NCBI GenBank assembly: GCA_003456035.1
Contig: DMPJ01000538.1
Coordinates: 1,921-9,509 of the forward strand
Source of the DNA: Planktothrix sp. UBA8402
Lineage (GTDB): Bacteria > Cyanobacteriota > Cyanobacteriia > Cyanobacteriales > Microcoleaceae
Reading direction: 5' to 3'
Length of the DNA: 7,589 nucleotides
How positions within the stretch are numbered: position 1 is the first letter of the stretch; the number at the start of each line of letters is the position of its first letter. The notes below the pieces were generated by a model that saw only the letters and a program-made list of their open reading frames with translations, made no database searches and was not told the DNA's origin. The position numbers and the translations under genes were made by a program. Below, in pieces: positions 1-6,491 of the stretch.

Positions 1-18
1 GGGTTGAAATAGTCGTAG

Positions 19-35
19 GGTGGGCATAGCCCACC
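19..35. repeat. Short GC-rich hairpin, cyanobacterial dispersed repeat type
   Basis: A perfect 7-bp inverted repeat, GGTGGGC / GCCCACC, has a 3-nt ATA loop. It extends outward by one G.T and one A-T pair (17-37). Hairpins built on GTGGGC...GCCCAC are, to my knowledge, scattered in large numbers between genes in many cyanobacterial genomes. Here it sits upstream of the ATPase promoter. It could also act as a transcription barrier for an unseen upstream gene, but no T-run typical of an intrinsic terminator follows it. Confidence 0.65.
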
Positions 36-60
36 TTATTCAATAACAAGGTTAAGATAT

Positions 61-91
61 TTGTCACAAAAGGTTTAAAGTAAGATATAAT
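61..91 (+). promoter_or_regulatory. Candidate sigma70-type promoter of the ATPase unit
   Basis: A TTGTCA box (61-66, five of six matches to the -35 consensus) is followed by a perfect TATAAT (86-91). The spacer is 19 bp, longer than the ideal 17. Transcription would start near 98, leaving a leader of about 50 nt before the ATG at 150. The octamer TAAGATAT occurs twice, at 53-60 and at 81-88 overlapping the -10, and could be part of an operator. No Shine-Dalgarno sequence is visible before the ATG. Confidence 0.5.
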
Positions 92-149
92 TCTGGCTAG
101 GCATACCTCGTCTACTCCTGGCTACTATTTTCAGATTGAGCATATTATT

Positions 150-1661
150 ATGGAATTATTAATCAAAAACTTCGGCCCAATTAAAAATAACGATCAAAGC
201 ATTGATTTATCAAAAAGATTTTATGTCTTCGTTGGTTATAATAATACTGGAAAAACTTATGTATCACAAGTGTTATGGGCTATTTTCAATTACGAGAAAA
301 ATGAGCAATTTGCAAGACAAGCAAAATTAGAAAATATTGAGATTGAATTAAATAGAGATATAGTAATAAATCAAAGCTTAATTGATAATATTCTTGACCA
401 ATATGCTATTTTTTTAGAAAAAGAAATTGTTACTATATTAAATATTGAAAATGATTCCTTATTGGCTAAAAATATTTCTCTATCATTTAATGCGAGTATA
501 GATGAAGTTGAAAAACATGAAGTTGAAGTTAGAATCAATATAAACTCTCAAAAATCAGAAAAATTTGAATATATTTTAATTCAGAAAAAACACCAATCAT
601 TAGAAGTAACAATAGAAGCTAAAAAATTACCTTCAGAAATTTTTGATATTGTCCCAAAAAATCGATTTGATCAAGATATAAAGTTAGAATTGAAAACAAT
701 TTTTGTTATGTTTATCATTCAGTTACTACTCAAGCATGAACATAAAACTTTCTTTTTGCCATCTAGTCGCACTTTCTATGCAACTTTCTATAAATATATT
801 TATAAATATGTTTATGATATGGAACGAAGAGAAAGTGAAGAGCGAAGAAAACAGTTGACTAATTTAATTAAAAGTGTTGAAAATTTTGATAAAAAAGATA
901 CGAGTAATTTAGATTCAATAAAAGATTTAATTAAATCTAAATTACCTAAAAGATCTAAAAGATCTTATACTGAACCGATGAATCAGGCTCTTGAGGCAGC
1001 TTATTCTCTTGACCCAAATATAGAAATAGTTCAAGATTATCAACATATATTAGAAGAATTAGTAAAAATTATGGGAGGAGATGTGGTAATGAAAGCCGTT
1101 GAAGGATTATCCCCTATTGAATTTTATTTTCGTTTAACAGATCATAATTTAGATTTGCCTATGTATTTAGCATCTTCATCTGTTAATCAATTAACATTGT
1201 TGTACTTATATTTAAAATATTGGGTAGAGAAGGAAAATAATTTTTTAATGATAGACGAACCCGAAGAAAATCTCTATCCTGAAAATCAAGTAAGACTGTT
1301 AAAGCTACTGATTCAATTTGCCATTGAAAATAATAATAAAGTCTTAATCACGACCCACAGTTCAATCATGGCTAAAGCAATTAGTAACTATATTTCTATA
1401 GATGTTCTTAAAGAAAAATACAAACTGGATGTTGATGAAATTATAGACGAAAATAACTTGGAGTATGTAGATAGCAAAACTTCAATATCTCAGCAGGATG
1501 TAGGTGTATACTTTTTTAATGGTAAAAAAATTATTGATTATGAAGCAGACGACTATGGAGTATACTTTAGAAACTTTTATTCTGCGATAGATTCTGTAGA
1601 AAAATCGTGTAAAATATTAACAGATTATATTTATATCAAAGAATCAGAAAAGTATGAGTAA
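150..1661 (+). CDS. AAA family ATPase (ABC/SMC-like, AAA_15/AAA_21 type)
   Basis: This is a soluble ATPase of the ABC/SMC-like AAA class found in OLD, PARIS and Septu-type defence proteins. The N-terminus MELLIKNFGPIK is the usual first strand of the family and supports the start at 150. Walker A is GYNNTGKT (residues 29-36, K35). A LPSSR segment (203-207) resembles the P-x-S-R motif common in these proteins. A charged, Lys/Glu-rich helical insertion (about 222-275) is probably coiled coil. Then come a signature-like LASSSVNQL (340-348), Walker B FLMIDEPEENLYP (365-377, D369/E370) and an H-loop TTHSS (401-405, H403). All ATP-site elements are present, so it is probably active. The protein ends with about 80 residues of unrecognised sequence and has no visible TOPRIM domain, unlike OLD nucleases. 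It overlaps the next gene by 8 bp, so the two products probably work together. The sequence is very AT-rich. The ATPase call is firm; a defence role is inference. Confidence 0.9.
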   Translation: MELLIKNFGPIKNNDQSIDLSKRFYVFVGYNNTGKTYVSQVLWAIFNYEKNEQFARQAKLENIEIELNRDIVINQSLIDNILDQYAIFLEKEIVTILNIENDSLLAKNISLSFNASIDEVEKHEVEVRININSQKSEKFEYILIQKKHQSLEVTIEAKKLPSEIFDIVPKNRFDQDIKLELKTIFVMFIIQLLLKHEHKTFFLPSSRTFYATFYKYIYKYVYDMERRESEERRKQLTNLIKSVENFDKKDTSNLDSIKDLIKSKLPKRSKRSYTEPMNQALEAAYSLDPNIEIVQDYQHILEELVKIMGGDVVMKAVEGLSPIEFYFRLTDHNLDLPMYLASSSVNQLTLLYLYLKYWVEKENNFLMIDEPEENLYPENQVRLLKLLIQFAIENNNKVLITTHSSIMAKAISNYISIDVLKEKYKLDVDEIIDENNLEYVDSKTSISQQDVGVYFFNGKKIIDYEADDYGVYFRNFYSAIDSVEKSCKILTDYIYIKESEKYE

Positions 1662-2472
1662 CAAGAAACAATTTTTGAGTATTCGGCAAGACATCCAAAG
1701 TAAGAAAAAGTTACTCAAATTTGAATTTCAAAAAGCTCTAGCAGGACAAAGTTTAATTGAAAAAGTAGATTTAAATGATGATTCTATAGAGATTATTGAA
1801 ACAGGTAAAAAAGCAAAATTAAAAAACGTATCTATTCGTATACTTGATTTTAAAGATAAAAAATCAAGTATAGAAGCTATTTGGAGAGTTAATTTAGAAA
1901 TTCCTATTCCTGGTATATCAACTCAGGGAAAAACAGTAGAAATGGCATTAATAATTTCACAAAAATATGAAACAGGAGATTATTGCTTAAATGTTTGCTT
2001 AATTGAAATGAAATCATCTCTACAACCTCGTAGAATAAATGAAAATGCTAAAAATGATAAAGATGTTAAAGATGTTAAAGAAAACAGTTTAATAGAAATT
2101 GTACAAAAGATCCAATGCAGTATGAATCGAATGTATATGTTAATGAGTTTAAATAATCATCAAAACAGGAAAGGCTACTCAGGAGTAAATATACATATTG
2201 AATTTAAAGGCATTATTATTTTTAATGAAAATGAATTAATAGCATCTGATTTTAATAACAGTGACGTAGACCCAAAGCTACTGGCTCCATCTAAAGAGCT
2301 ATATGAAACATCTAAAGATTTATATAAATTTTTAACCTCTGATAATAGATCAGGATTGTTGAGCGTTCGGACTATCCTGGATGATAAGGATAAGATTACA
2401 ATTAAATTCTTTCCCAAAAAAGATAATGACTCCGAAAAACATAGAACTCTACAATTAGGTGATTTATTGTAA
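1654..2472 (+). CDS. Unrecognised partner protein of the ATPase, possible PD-(D/E)xK-like fold
   Basis: I do not recognise this 272-residue protein. Its ATG lies inside the end of the ATPase gene (the shared stretch reads ATGAGTAA), which implies translational coupling and co-transcription. It has no signal peptide or membrane segment. The N-terminal 30 residues are basic and helical. Strands follow at about 58-66 and 74-86. A strand-loop-strand at 95-120 ends in CLIEMKSS, where E118-x-K120 at the end of a hydrophobic strand resembles the catalytic E-x-K of PD-(D/E)xK nucleases; E96 or D109 could be the upstream acid. A Lys/Asp-rich loop (132-144) contains a short KDVKDV repeat, and a helix at 145-165 (EIVQKIQCSMNRMYML) could be the one after the core. 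A hydrophobic strand IIIF follows (187-190). The nuclease reading rests on one short motif and is tentative. Other roles, such as sensor or ATPase regulator, remain open. Confidence 0.8.
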   Translation: MSNKKQFLSIRQDIQSKKKLLKFEFQKALAGQSLIEKVDLNDDSIEIIETGKKAKLKNVSIRILDFKDKKSSIEAIWRVNLEIPIPGISTQGKTVEMALIISQKYETGDYCLNVCLIEMKSSLQPRRINENAKNDKDVKDVKENSLIEIVQKIQCSMNRMYMLMSLNNHQNRKGYSGVNIHIEFKGIIIFNENELIASDFNNSDVDPKLLAPSKELYETSKDLYKFLTSDNRSGLLSVRTILDDKDKITIKFFPKKDNDSEKHRTLQLGDLL

Positions 2473-2489
2473 TCAATTTTAAAATATAT

Positions 2490-2497
2490 GCGATCGC
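2490..2497. repeat. HIP1 octamer GCGATCGC
   Basis: This is the first HIP1 site in the window, 18 bp after the stop of the AT-rich two-gene unit. It overlaps an in-frame ATG at 2488 upstream of the antitoxin gene, which argues that this ATG is not the true start. Confidence 0.9.
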
Positions 2498-2550
2498 TTC
2501 TTGATTTTTATGTCAAAATAGGAATTACTCACTCGCACCCAATAGCAACT

Positions 2551-2814
2551 ATGGCTAAATACTTAACGATTAGTGAAGCACAAGAGCAACTTCCCCAGCT
2601 TCCAGATGAACTAACCACTGAACCAGCAATTATTACTAAAGATGGTAAACCTGTGATTATTGCTCTGGGATTATTACAGTTTGAATCTTTACTAGAAACG
2701 ATTGAAATATTATCAGATTCAGAATTTATGGTAAATTTAAAAGCAGGTATTCAGGAGGCTGAAGTTGGAGAAACAATCAGCCTAGAATCATTAAAAACCG
2801 AATTAGGATTTTAA
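2551..2814 (+). CDS. Solitary Phd/YefM-family antitoxin-like protein
   Basis: This is an 87-residue protein. Counted from the chosen start, the sequence MAKYLTISEAQEQLPQLPDE is the N-terminal strand-helix of Phd/YefM DNA-binding antitoxins. It is followed by a strand with KDGKPVI (about 30-36), then a helix LLQFESLLETIEIL, and an acidic, flexible C-terminal part that in this family wraps the toxin. Such proteins repress their own operon and neutralise a RelE/ParE- or Doc-type toxin. An in-frame ATG at 2488 would add 21 residues that do not look like the family and begins within a HIP1 site, so 2551 is preferred; no Shine-Dalgarno is visible at either. No toxin gene lies downstream: the reverse-strand SDR gene begins at once, with stop codons overlapping by 4 bp. 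Either it is an orphan antitoxin or the toxin was lost. It lies 78 bp after the ATPase partner gene. Confidence 0.8.
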   Translation: MAKYLTISEAQEQLPQLPDELTTEPAIITKDGKPVIIALGLLQFESLLETIEILSDSEFMVNLKAGIQEAEVGETISLESLKTELGF

Positions 2815-3701
2815 CTGATTTTAACATGAGCGAACAGAATTAATTGCTGTAATTCCTCCCGAATATATTGGGGTTGATAGCCTAAATTAAAAGCTTTAGA
2901 ACTATCTAAAGAAACATCAGGAGGACGGGGTGCTAACATTTTAATATCCGCTTGATAACAGGGTTTAATTAAATGCTTGGGCAAATCTAAAATATCAGCC
3001 ATGAGTAAGCCAAATTCATAACGGGAAATCCGTTCTTTCCCCCCTAAATGGAGAATTCCTTGAGTGGTTTCTAATGCTAATAATAATCCCTTTGCTGCTG
3101 TACTTCCATTTACAGGGGTTCTAAATTCATCTACAAATAAATTCAACTCTTTTCCGGCTTTTAGGGTTTGAATAAAAGGCTGAATAAAACTGGTTGCATG
3201 ATCAGGAACATCACCAAACATTAAGGGCATTCTACAAATTGTTGTTTGGGGATATCGTTCTAACATTCCCTGTTCAGCTAATACTTTTTGTTCTCCATAA
3301 TAACTAATAGGTGATCCGGGATCGCTTTCTTTATAGGGTGCATTTAAGCCATTAAATACTAAGTCTGTTGAGGTGAAAACACAGGGAATATCTAACTCGG
3401 CACAGAGGTTAGCAATTTCTAGGGAAGCTATGACATTAATTTGATAGGATATTTCAGGATACTGTTGACAAAAGTTGGGTTGAGATTGAGCCGCCGTATG
3501 AATAACTGCGTCCGGTTTAATTTCTTGGAACAGATTTTTGAGGGCTTGAATATCGGTTAAATCTGTCTTGAAAAGATGAATATTAGGGATATTAATAGTT
3601 TTAGAATTAGTGATGCCGTAGACTTGCCATTGAGTTTGAGCAATCTGGCAAAGATGCCATCCTAAAAAACCGCTTGCTCCTGTAATTAATAGTTTATTCA
3701 T
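2811..3701 (-). CDS. SDR-family NAD(P)-dependent epimerase/reductase, RmlD-like
   Basis: This is a 296-residue extended short-chain dehydrogenase, close to the dTDP-4-dehydrorhamnose reductase (RmlD) branch, probably acting on a nucleotide sugar in the cytoplasm. The N-terminal dinucleotide motif TGASGFLG has G8, G11 and G14. The HTAAQSQP segment (about 68-75) follows the fourth strand. The active-site region STDLVFNG supplies S111/T112, and YYGEQK gives the catalytic Y135 and K139. The C-terminal APRPPDVSLDSSK (257-269) is the characteristic RmlD substrate-domain signature. Length is normal and nothing is missing. The frame opens with a TTG at 3707, but the ATG at 3701 places MNKLLITG exactly as in the family and is preferred. 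No other rml or polysaccharide genes are in the window, so the substrate is unknown. It converges on the antitoxin gene and diverges from the FHA unit. Confidence 0.88.
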   Translation of the reverse strand: MNKLLITGASGFLGWHLCQIAQTQWQVYGITNSKTINIPNIHLFKTDLTDIQALKNLFQEIKPDAVIHTAAQSQPNFCQQYPEISYQINVIASLEIANLCAELDIPCVFTSTDLVFNGLNAPYKESDPGSPISYYGEQKVLAEQGMLERYPQTTICRMPLMFGDVPDHATSFIQPFIQTLKAGKELNLFVDEFRTPVNGSTAAKGLLLALETTQGILHLGGKERISRYEFGLLMADILDLPKHLIKPCYQADIKMLAPRPPDVSLDSSKAFNLGYQPQYIREELQQLILFAHVKIS

Positions 3702-3733
3702 GATCAATAAAAGTTATAATTAGATGGATTAAT

Positions 3734-3762
3734 ATGATAGACTAGATGATGTGAACTGCGAT
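3734..3762 (-). promoter_or_regulatory. Weak candidate promoter of the SDR gene
   Basis: On the minus strand TATCAT (3739-3734, five of six matches to the -10 consensus) is preceded at 17 bp by ATCGCA (3762-3757, three of six matches to the -35). The leader before the ATG at 3701 would be about 25 nt. The -35 is poor and overlaps a HIP1 site, so this is only a suggestion. Confidence 0.25.
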
Positions 3763-3765
3763 CGC
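3758..3765. repeat. HIP1 octamer GCGATCGC
   Basis: This copy lies in the divergent intergenic region between the SDR gene and the FHA unit. It is the only clearly non-coding, non-start-associated HIP1 site in the window. Confidence 0.9.
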
Positions 3766-3862
3766 ATCCTATCCCCATCCCAAACAATCAAGGTCTAACT
3801 ATGATAATTTTATATCATTTTGTATCCACAAAACCATTTAACTGGTGAAAATTAGGATAGAA

Positions 3863-3892
3863 TTGAAAGTTAAGGATAACCTAAAATAGCAT
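3863..3892 (+). promoter_or_regulatory. Weak candidate promoter of the FHA unit
   Basis: TTGAAA (3863-3868, five of six -35 matches) is followed after 18 bp by TAGCAT (3887-3892, four of six -10 matches). This would give a leader of roughly 38 nt before the ATG at 3937. No competing stronger pair was seen in the intergenic region. Confidence 0.25.
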
Positions 3893-3936
3893 TCAGTTAA
3901 CCGAAATAAAATTGTCCTGTTTGAATATTAATACTC

Positions 3937-4464
3937 ATGAACGAACTGACGCTAAAGTGGACAGAAGCAGGTCAGTCCCGCACCCAAACTTTAAATGATC
4001 AACAAACCTATCGTGTCGGACGAGATCCAACACGCTGCGATATTGTCTTATCCCATCCGACGGTATCGGGATTACATATTGAAATTTTTTTTGATCAAGC
4101 TAATCATAACTTCTACCTCAGAAATTTGCGAGAAACTAACCCACCGATAATTAATAACCAAAGTTTAATCACGGGTGAAGTTATTTTAAATGTAGGTAAT
4201 AATATACAATTAGGACAGCAGCAATTAGAAATAATTGCGGTTGCTTTTGAACAATTTTTAATAGCGCCAACAAGATTATTTTCCCCCGATGAACTAACAC
4301 AAATATCAATCCCAAAAGCTAATGTTAATCTAAATCCTGTACAATATGGTTTAAAGTGTCCTAAATGCGATCGCGTTTCCTCTTATCAACAATTAAATGT
4401 AGGTTGTCCTTGGTGTGGAACGTCGTTAGCAGCAGCAGTTAGTGTGGTTTTATCCACCCAATAG
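3937..4464 (+). CDS. FHA domain protein with C-terminal four-cysteine zinc ribbon
   Basis: This is a 175-residue protein. Residues about 5-105 form a forkhead-associated (FHA) domain, a fold that binds phospho-threonine peptides. It shows the conserved VGRDP (27-31), S44-x-x-H47 and an Asn pair at 73-74 in the ligand loop. A linker of about 30 residues leads to CPKC (141-144) and CPWC (157-160), a C-x2-C-x12-C-x2-C zinc ribbon. No membrane segment or signal peptide is seen, apart from a mildly hydrophobic last dozen residues (AAAVSVVL). It probably acts as an adaptor for Ser/Thr-kinase signalling, with the zinc ribbon binding nucleic acid or protein; that is inferred from domains only. The next gene, also FHA-bearing, follows after 31 bp in the same direction, suggesting one operon. 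A HIP1 site (4367-4374) lies within the codons for the zinc ribbon. No clear Shine-Dalgarno precedes the ATG. Confidence 0.88.
   Translation: MNELTLKWTEAGQSRTQTLNDQQTYRVGRDPTRCDIVLSHPTVSGLHIEIFFDQANHNFYLRNLRETNPPIINNQSLITGEVILNVGNNIQLGQQQLEIIAVAFEQFLIAPTRLFSPDELTQISIPKANVNLNPVQYGLKCPKCDRVSSYQQLNVGCPWCGTSLAAAVSVVLSTQ
4367..4374. repeat. HIP1 octamer GCGATCGC
   Basis: This copy is inside the FHA/zinc-ribbon gene. It encodes the Cys-Asp-Arg just after the first cysteine pair begins. Confidence 0.9.
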
Positions 4465-4495
4465 ATAAACCTAGAAACTAAAGACTAAAAAACGG

Positions 4496-6481
4496 ATGCA
4501 AATTCGATTAAGTTGGCAAAATTTAGAAACAGGAGAATGGCGAACTCCGGTTCTAACACTTCCCATTGCATTAGGAAGGGTTTTTGAACAAATGCCTTCT
4601 ACGGTTAATGGAGAAAAGGTTTCTCGGATTGTTTTAACTGGAGAAAGAGTCTCCCGTTTTCATGGGTTAATTACCAGGGAACAGGGAAATTTAATGATCA
4701 CAGATACGGGAAGTCGAAATGGTATTTTAGTTAATGGAATTATTCAAACCCGTTGTTGTATTCAAGAGGGAGATACTTTACAAATTGGTCAATATAATAT
4801 TAGCATTTATTTTGTTACTAATAATTTTACAGTTTCTAATCAAAAATCATCTCAAATTTTCTTTAATTCTCAAACGAATTTACCCGATCCAGGTGTTTCT
4901 GCTCCCACCATATCCTCACCGAATCAAGAGAGTTTTCCCCCCCAATCCTTGATCGATCCCGTTCAAGTTTCTTTAACACAGTTACAGGCTACAGGATTAC
5001 CCATTGAGCAAATAGATTATCTCACCATTGGGGCGGGATTAGGGAGTTTTATTTGGGTTGATTCCCTGAGAATTTCTGGTGTTAAATCCCATCAAATTAT
5101 GGCGTTAGGAATGGAAAATAAACCCTATAATCGTTATCAAAGATTATGTTTAAATTCCCAAATTCCTCCCCAGGAAAGATTACGTTCTAACTCCGATTCC
5201 TGTCCCGATAATATTTGGGGATGGCCGAGTTATGCCCTACGAGAATCCTATACAGAATGGCGAAAAGGCAAATTTTTAACCGCTTTAAATTTACTCTGGC
5301 AAGTGTTTTCTGAACCAACTTTTGCCGAAACCTATACCCCCCGTTCTGGTCATGTTTTTGATGCCATTGATCGAGAAGCAAATCGAATTGATTGGTCAAA
5401 AATATATCGCTATGGACGGGTAAAAAATATTAGAAAAACTACCGATGGACGTTATGTTATCGCCTATTCCCGTTCTACAGAAAATCGTCGAGATCATGGT
5501 TTTATTATCGCCCGATATGTTCATTTAGCGACAGGTTATCCAGCAATTCAATCTCTCCCTGATTTACAAACTTATCGAGAACAAACCCAAGATTTTAAAT
5601 CCGTTGTGAATGCCTATGAACATCATCAACATATTTATGATTATTTAGAACAATCTGGGGGAACAGTAATTATCCGAGGTCGGGGGATTGTTGCTTCTCG
5701 AATTTTACAGCGTCTTTATGAAGCTAGATCTAAAAATTCTCAGATCCAAATTTTACATTTAATGCGATCGCCCAAAGCTCAAGGAAATCAATTTCAACAG
5801 GCAAAAAGAACTATTGAAAATCATTTTGAATTTCAACCTTTTAACTGGCCTAAATCTTGTTGGGGAGGCGACTTACGCCAACAATTAGAAACTGCTAACC
5901 CTCAAGAAAGATTACAACTATTAGAACAGTGGGGAGGAACCACAACTGCTAACCGAAAAGACTGGCGAAATATTATTAATCAAGGACTGCGCCAAGGGTG
6001 GTATCGGATTACTTTTGGAACCGTTGAACGGGTGGAACCGACGTCTGTAGGTCGCACCTTAACCACGATTCGAGAACATGGGTTAAATGCTAACCTTCAG
6101 TTAGAAGCGGATTTCATTATTGATGCCACCGGGTTAGAGGCAAAAGTCAATACAAATCCCTTATTAAAAGATTTAGTTGTTCATTATAATTTGCCCTTAA
6201 ATGCTTTAGGAAGATTGAGTGTGGCGAATGATTTTGAACTGGTGGAAATGCGGAATTCCAATATAACTAATCAGGCTTTAAGCGGTCGGATTTATGCTAC
6301 AGGTGCGATTACCCTTGGTGGGCCCTATGCGGCTGTTGATAGCTTTTTAGGGTTGCAATATGCGGCGTTAATTTCCCTGGAAAGTTTAGTTTCTATTTCA
6401 GCACCAGGGTTAAACAAATTGAAGGGATGGCGATCGCTATTTCAATGGTTCAAATGGGTGAATAATCAACATCCCAACTAA
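4496..6481 (+). CDS. FHA domain fused to a two-Rossmann FAD/NAD(P)-binding (flavoprotein-like) domain
   Basis: This 661-residue fusion begins with an FHA domain (about 1-108): LGR (26-28), VSRFH (52-56, the S-x-x-H motif), TDTGSRNG (69-76) and VNG (79-81) are all canonical. A Ser/Pro/Gln-rich linker (about 110-155) follows. The rest looks like a flavin-dependent oxidoreductase of the monooxygenase/pyridine-nucleotide type. A first Rossmann motif GAGLGS (179-184) lies in YLTIGAGLGSF, an ATGYP motif (345-349) resembles the ATG-Y hinge of flavin monooxygenases, and a second Rossmann motif GRGIVAS (395-401) is a likely NADPH site. FIIDATG (540-546) and an ATGAITLGGPYAAVDS segment (601-616) typify the C-terminal FAD contact. 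The third glycine of the first motif is replaced by serine, so cofactor binding may differ. The substrate is unknown. It probably forms an operon with the FHA/zinc-ribbon gene. The ATG at 4496 starts directly at the first FHA strand. Domain calls are confident; enzymatic activity is inferred. Confidence 0.88.
   Translation: MQIRLSWQNLETGEWRTPVLTLPIALGRVFEQMPSTVNGEKVSRIVLTGERVSRFHGLITREQGNLMITDTGSRNGILVNGIIQTRCCIQEGDTLQIGQYNISIYFVTNNFTVSNQKSSQIFFNSQTNLPDPGVSAPTISSPNQESFPPQSLIDPVQVSLTQLQATGLPIEQIDYLTIGAGLGSFIWVDSLRISGVKSHQIMALGMENKPYNRYQRLCLNSQIPPQERLRSNSDSCPDNIWGWPSYALRESYTEWRKGKFLTALNLLWQVFSEPTFAETYTPRSGHVFDAIDREANRIDWSKIYRYGRVKNIRKTTDGRYVIAYSRSTENRRDHGFIIARYVHLATGYPAIQSLPDLQTYREQTQDFKSVVNAYEHHQHIYDYLEQSGGTVIIRGRGIVASRILQRLYEARSKNSQIQILHLMRSPKAQGNQFQQAKRTIENHFEFQPFNWPKSCWGGDLRQQLETANPQERLQLLEQWGGTTTANRKDWRNIINQGLRQGWYRITFGTVERVEPTSVGRTLTTIREHGLNANLQLEADFIIDATGLEAKVNTNPLLKDLVVHYNLPLNALGRLSVANDFELVEMRNSNITNQALSGRIYATGAITLGGPYAAVDSFLGLQYAALISLESLVSISAPGLNKLKGWRSLFQWFKWVNNQHPN
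5764..5771. repeat. HIP1 octamer GCGATCGC
   Basis: This copy lies within the flavoprotein domain of the FHA fusion gene, just after the second Rossmann region. Confidence 0.9.
6430..6437. repeat. HIP1 octamer GCGATCGC
   Basis: This is the last HIP1 site of the window, in the C-terminal codons of the FHA fusion gene, encoding part of GWRSLF. Confidence 0.9.
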
Positions 6482-6491
6482 ATTAATAATT

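Larger units (their letters stand above)
3702..3936. other. Divergent intergenic region between the SDR gene and the FHA unit
   Basis: These 235 bp hold no gene. They must contain the promoters for both directions. A perfect small inverted repeat, ATGATA (3801-3806) and TATCAT (3813-3818) with a 6-nt loop, lies near the middle and could be an operator. In such AT-rich sequence it could also be chance. Confidence 0.5.

Noticed and set aside
93..124. Direct repeat CTGGCTA at 93-99 and 118-124 as a possible insertion footprint
   Set aside because: Seven bases is short, there is no terminal inverted repeat, and the 18 bp between are too few to be an element.
2175..2417. Minus-strand open frame of 80 codons
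   Set aside because: It lies wholly inside the ATPase partner gene, has no family-like sequence, and no promoter or ribosome binding site supports it.
2476..2485. Palindrome ATTTTAAAAT after the ATPase partner gene as a terminator
   Set aside because: It is only A/T pairs with no loop and no T-run after a stable stem, so it would not terminate transcription.
2488..2550. Upstream ATG that would lengthen the antitoxin by 21 residues
   Set aside because: The extra residues do not fit the Phd/YefM N-terminus, and the ATG overlaps a HIP1 site.
3702..3707. TTG start extending the SDR protein by two residues
   Set aside because: The ATG at 3701 gives the usual spacing to the dinucleotide-binding motif.
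4734..4952. Plus-strand open frame of 72 codons with a hydrophobic stretch resembling a membrane helix
   Set aside because: It is an out-of-frame shadow within the FHA fusion gene; the hydrophobic run comes from reading AT-rich codons in another frame.
5187..5399. Minus-strand open frame of 70 codons
   Set aside because: It is antisense to the flavoprotein domain and has no recognisable motif.
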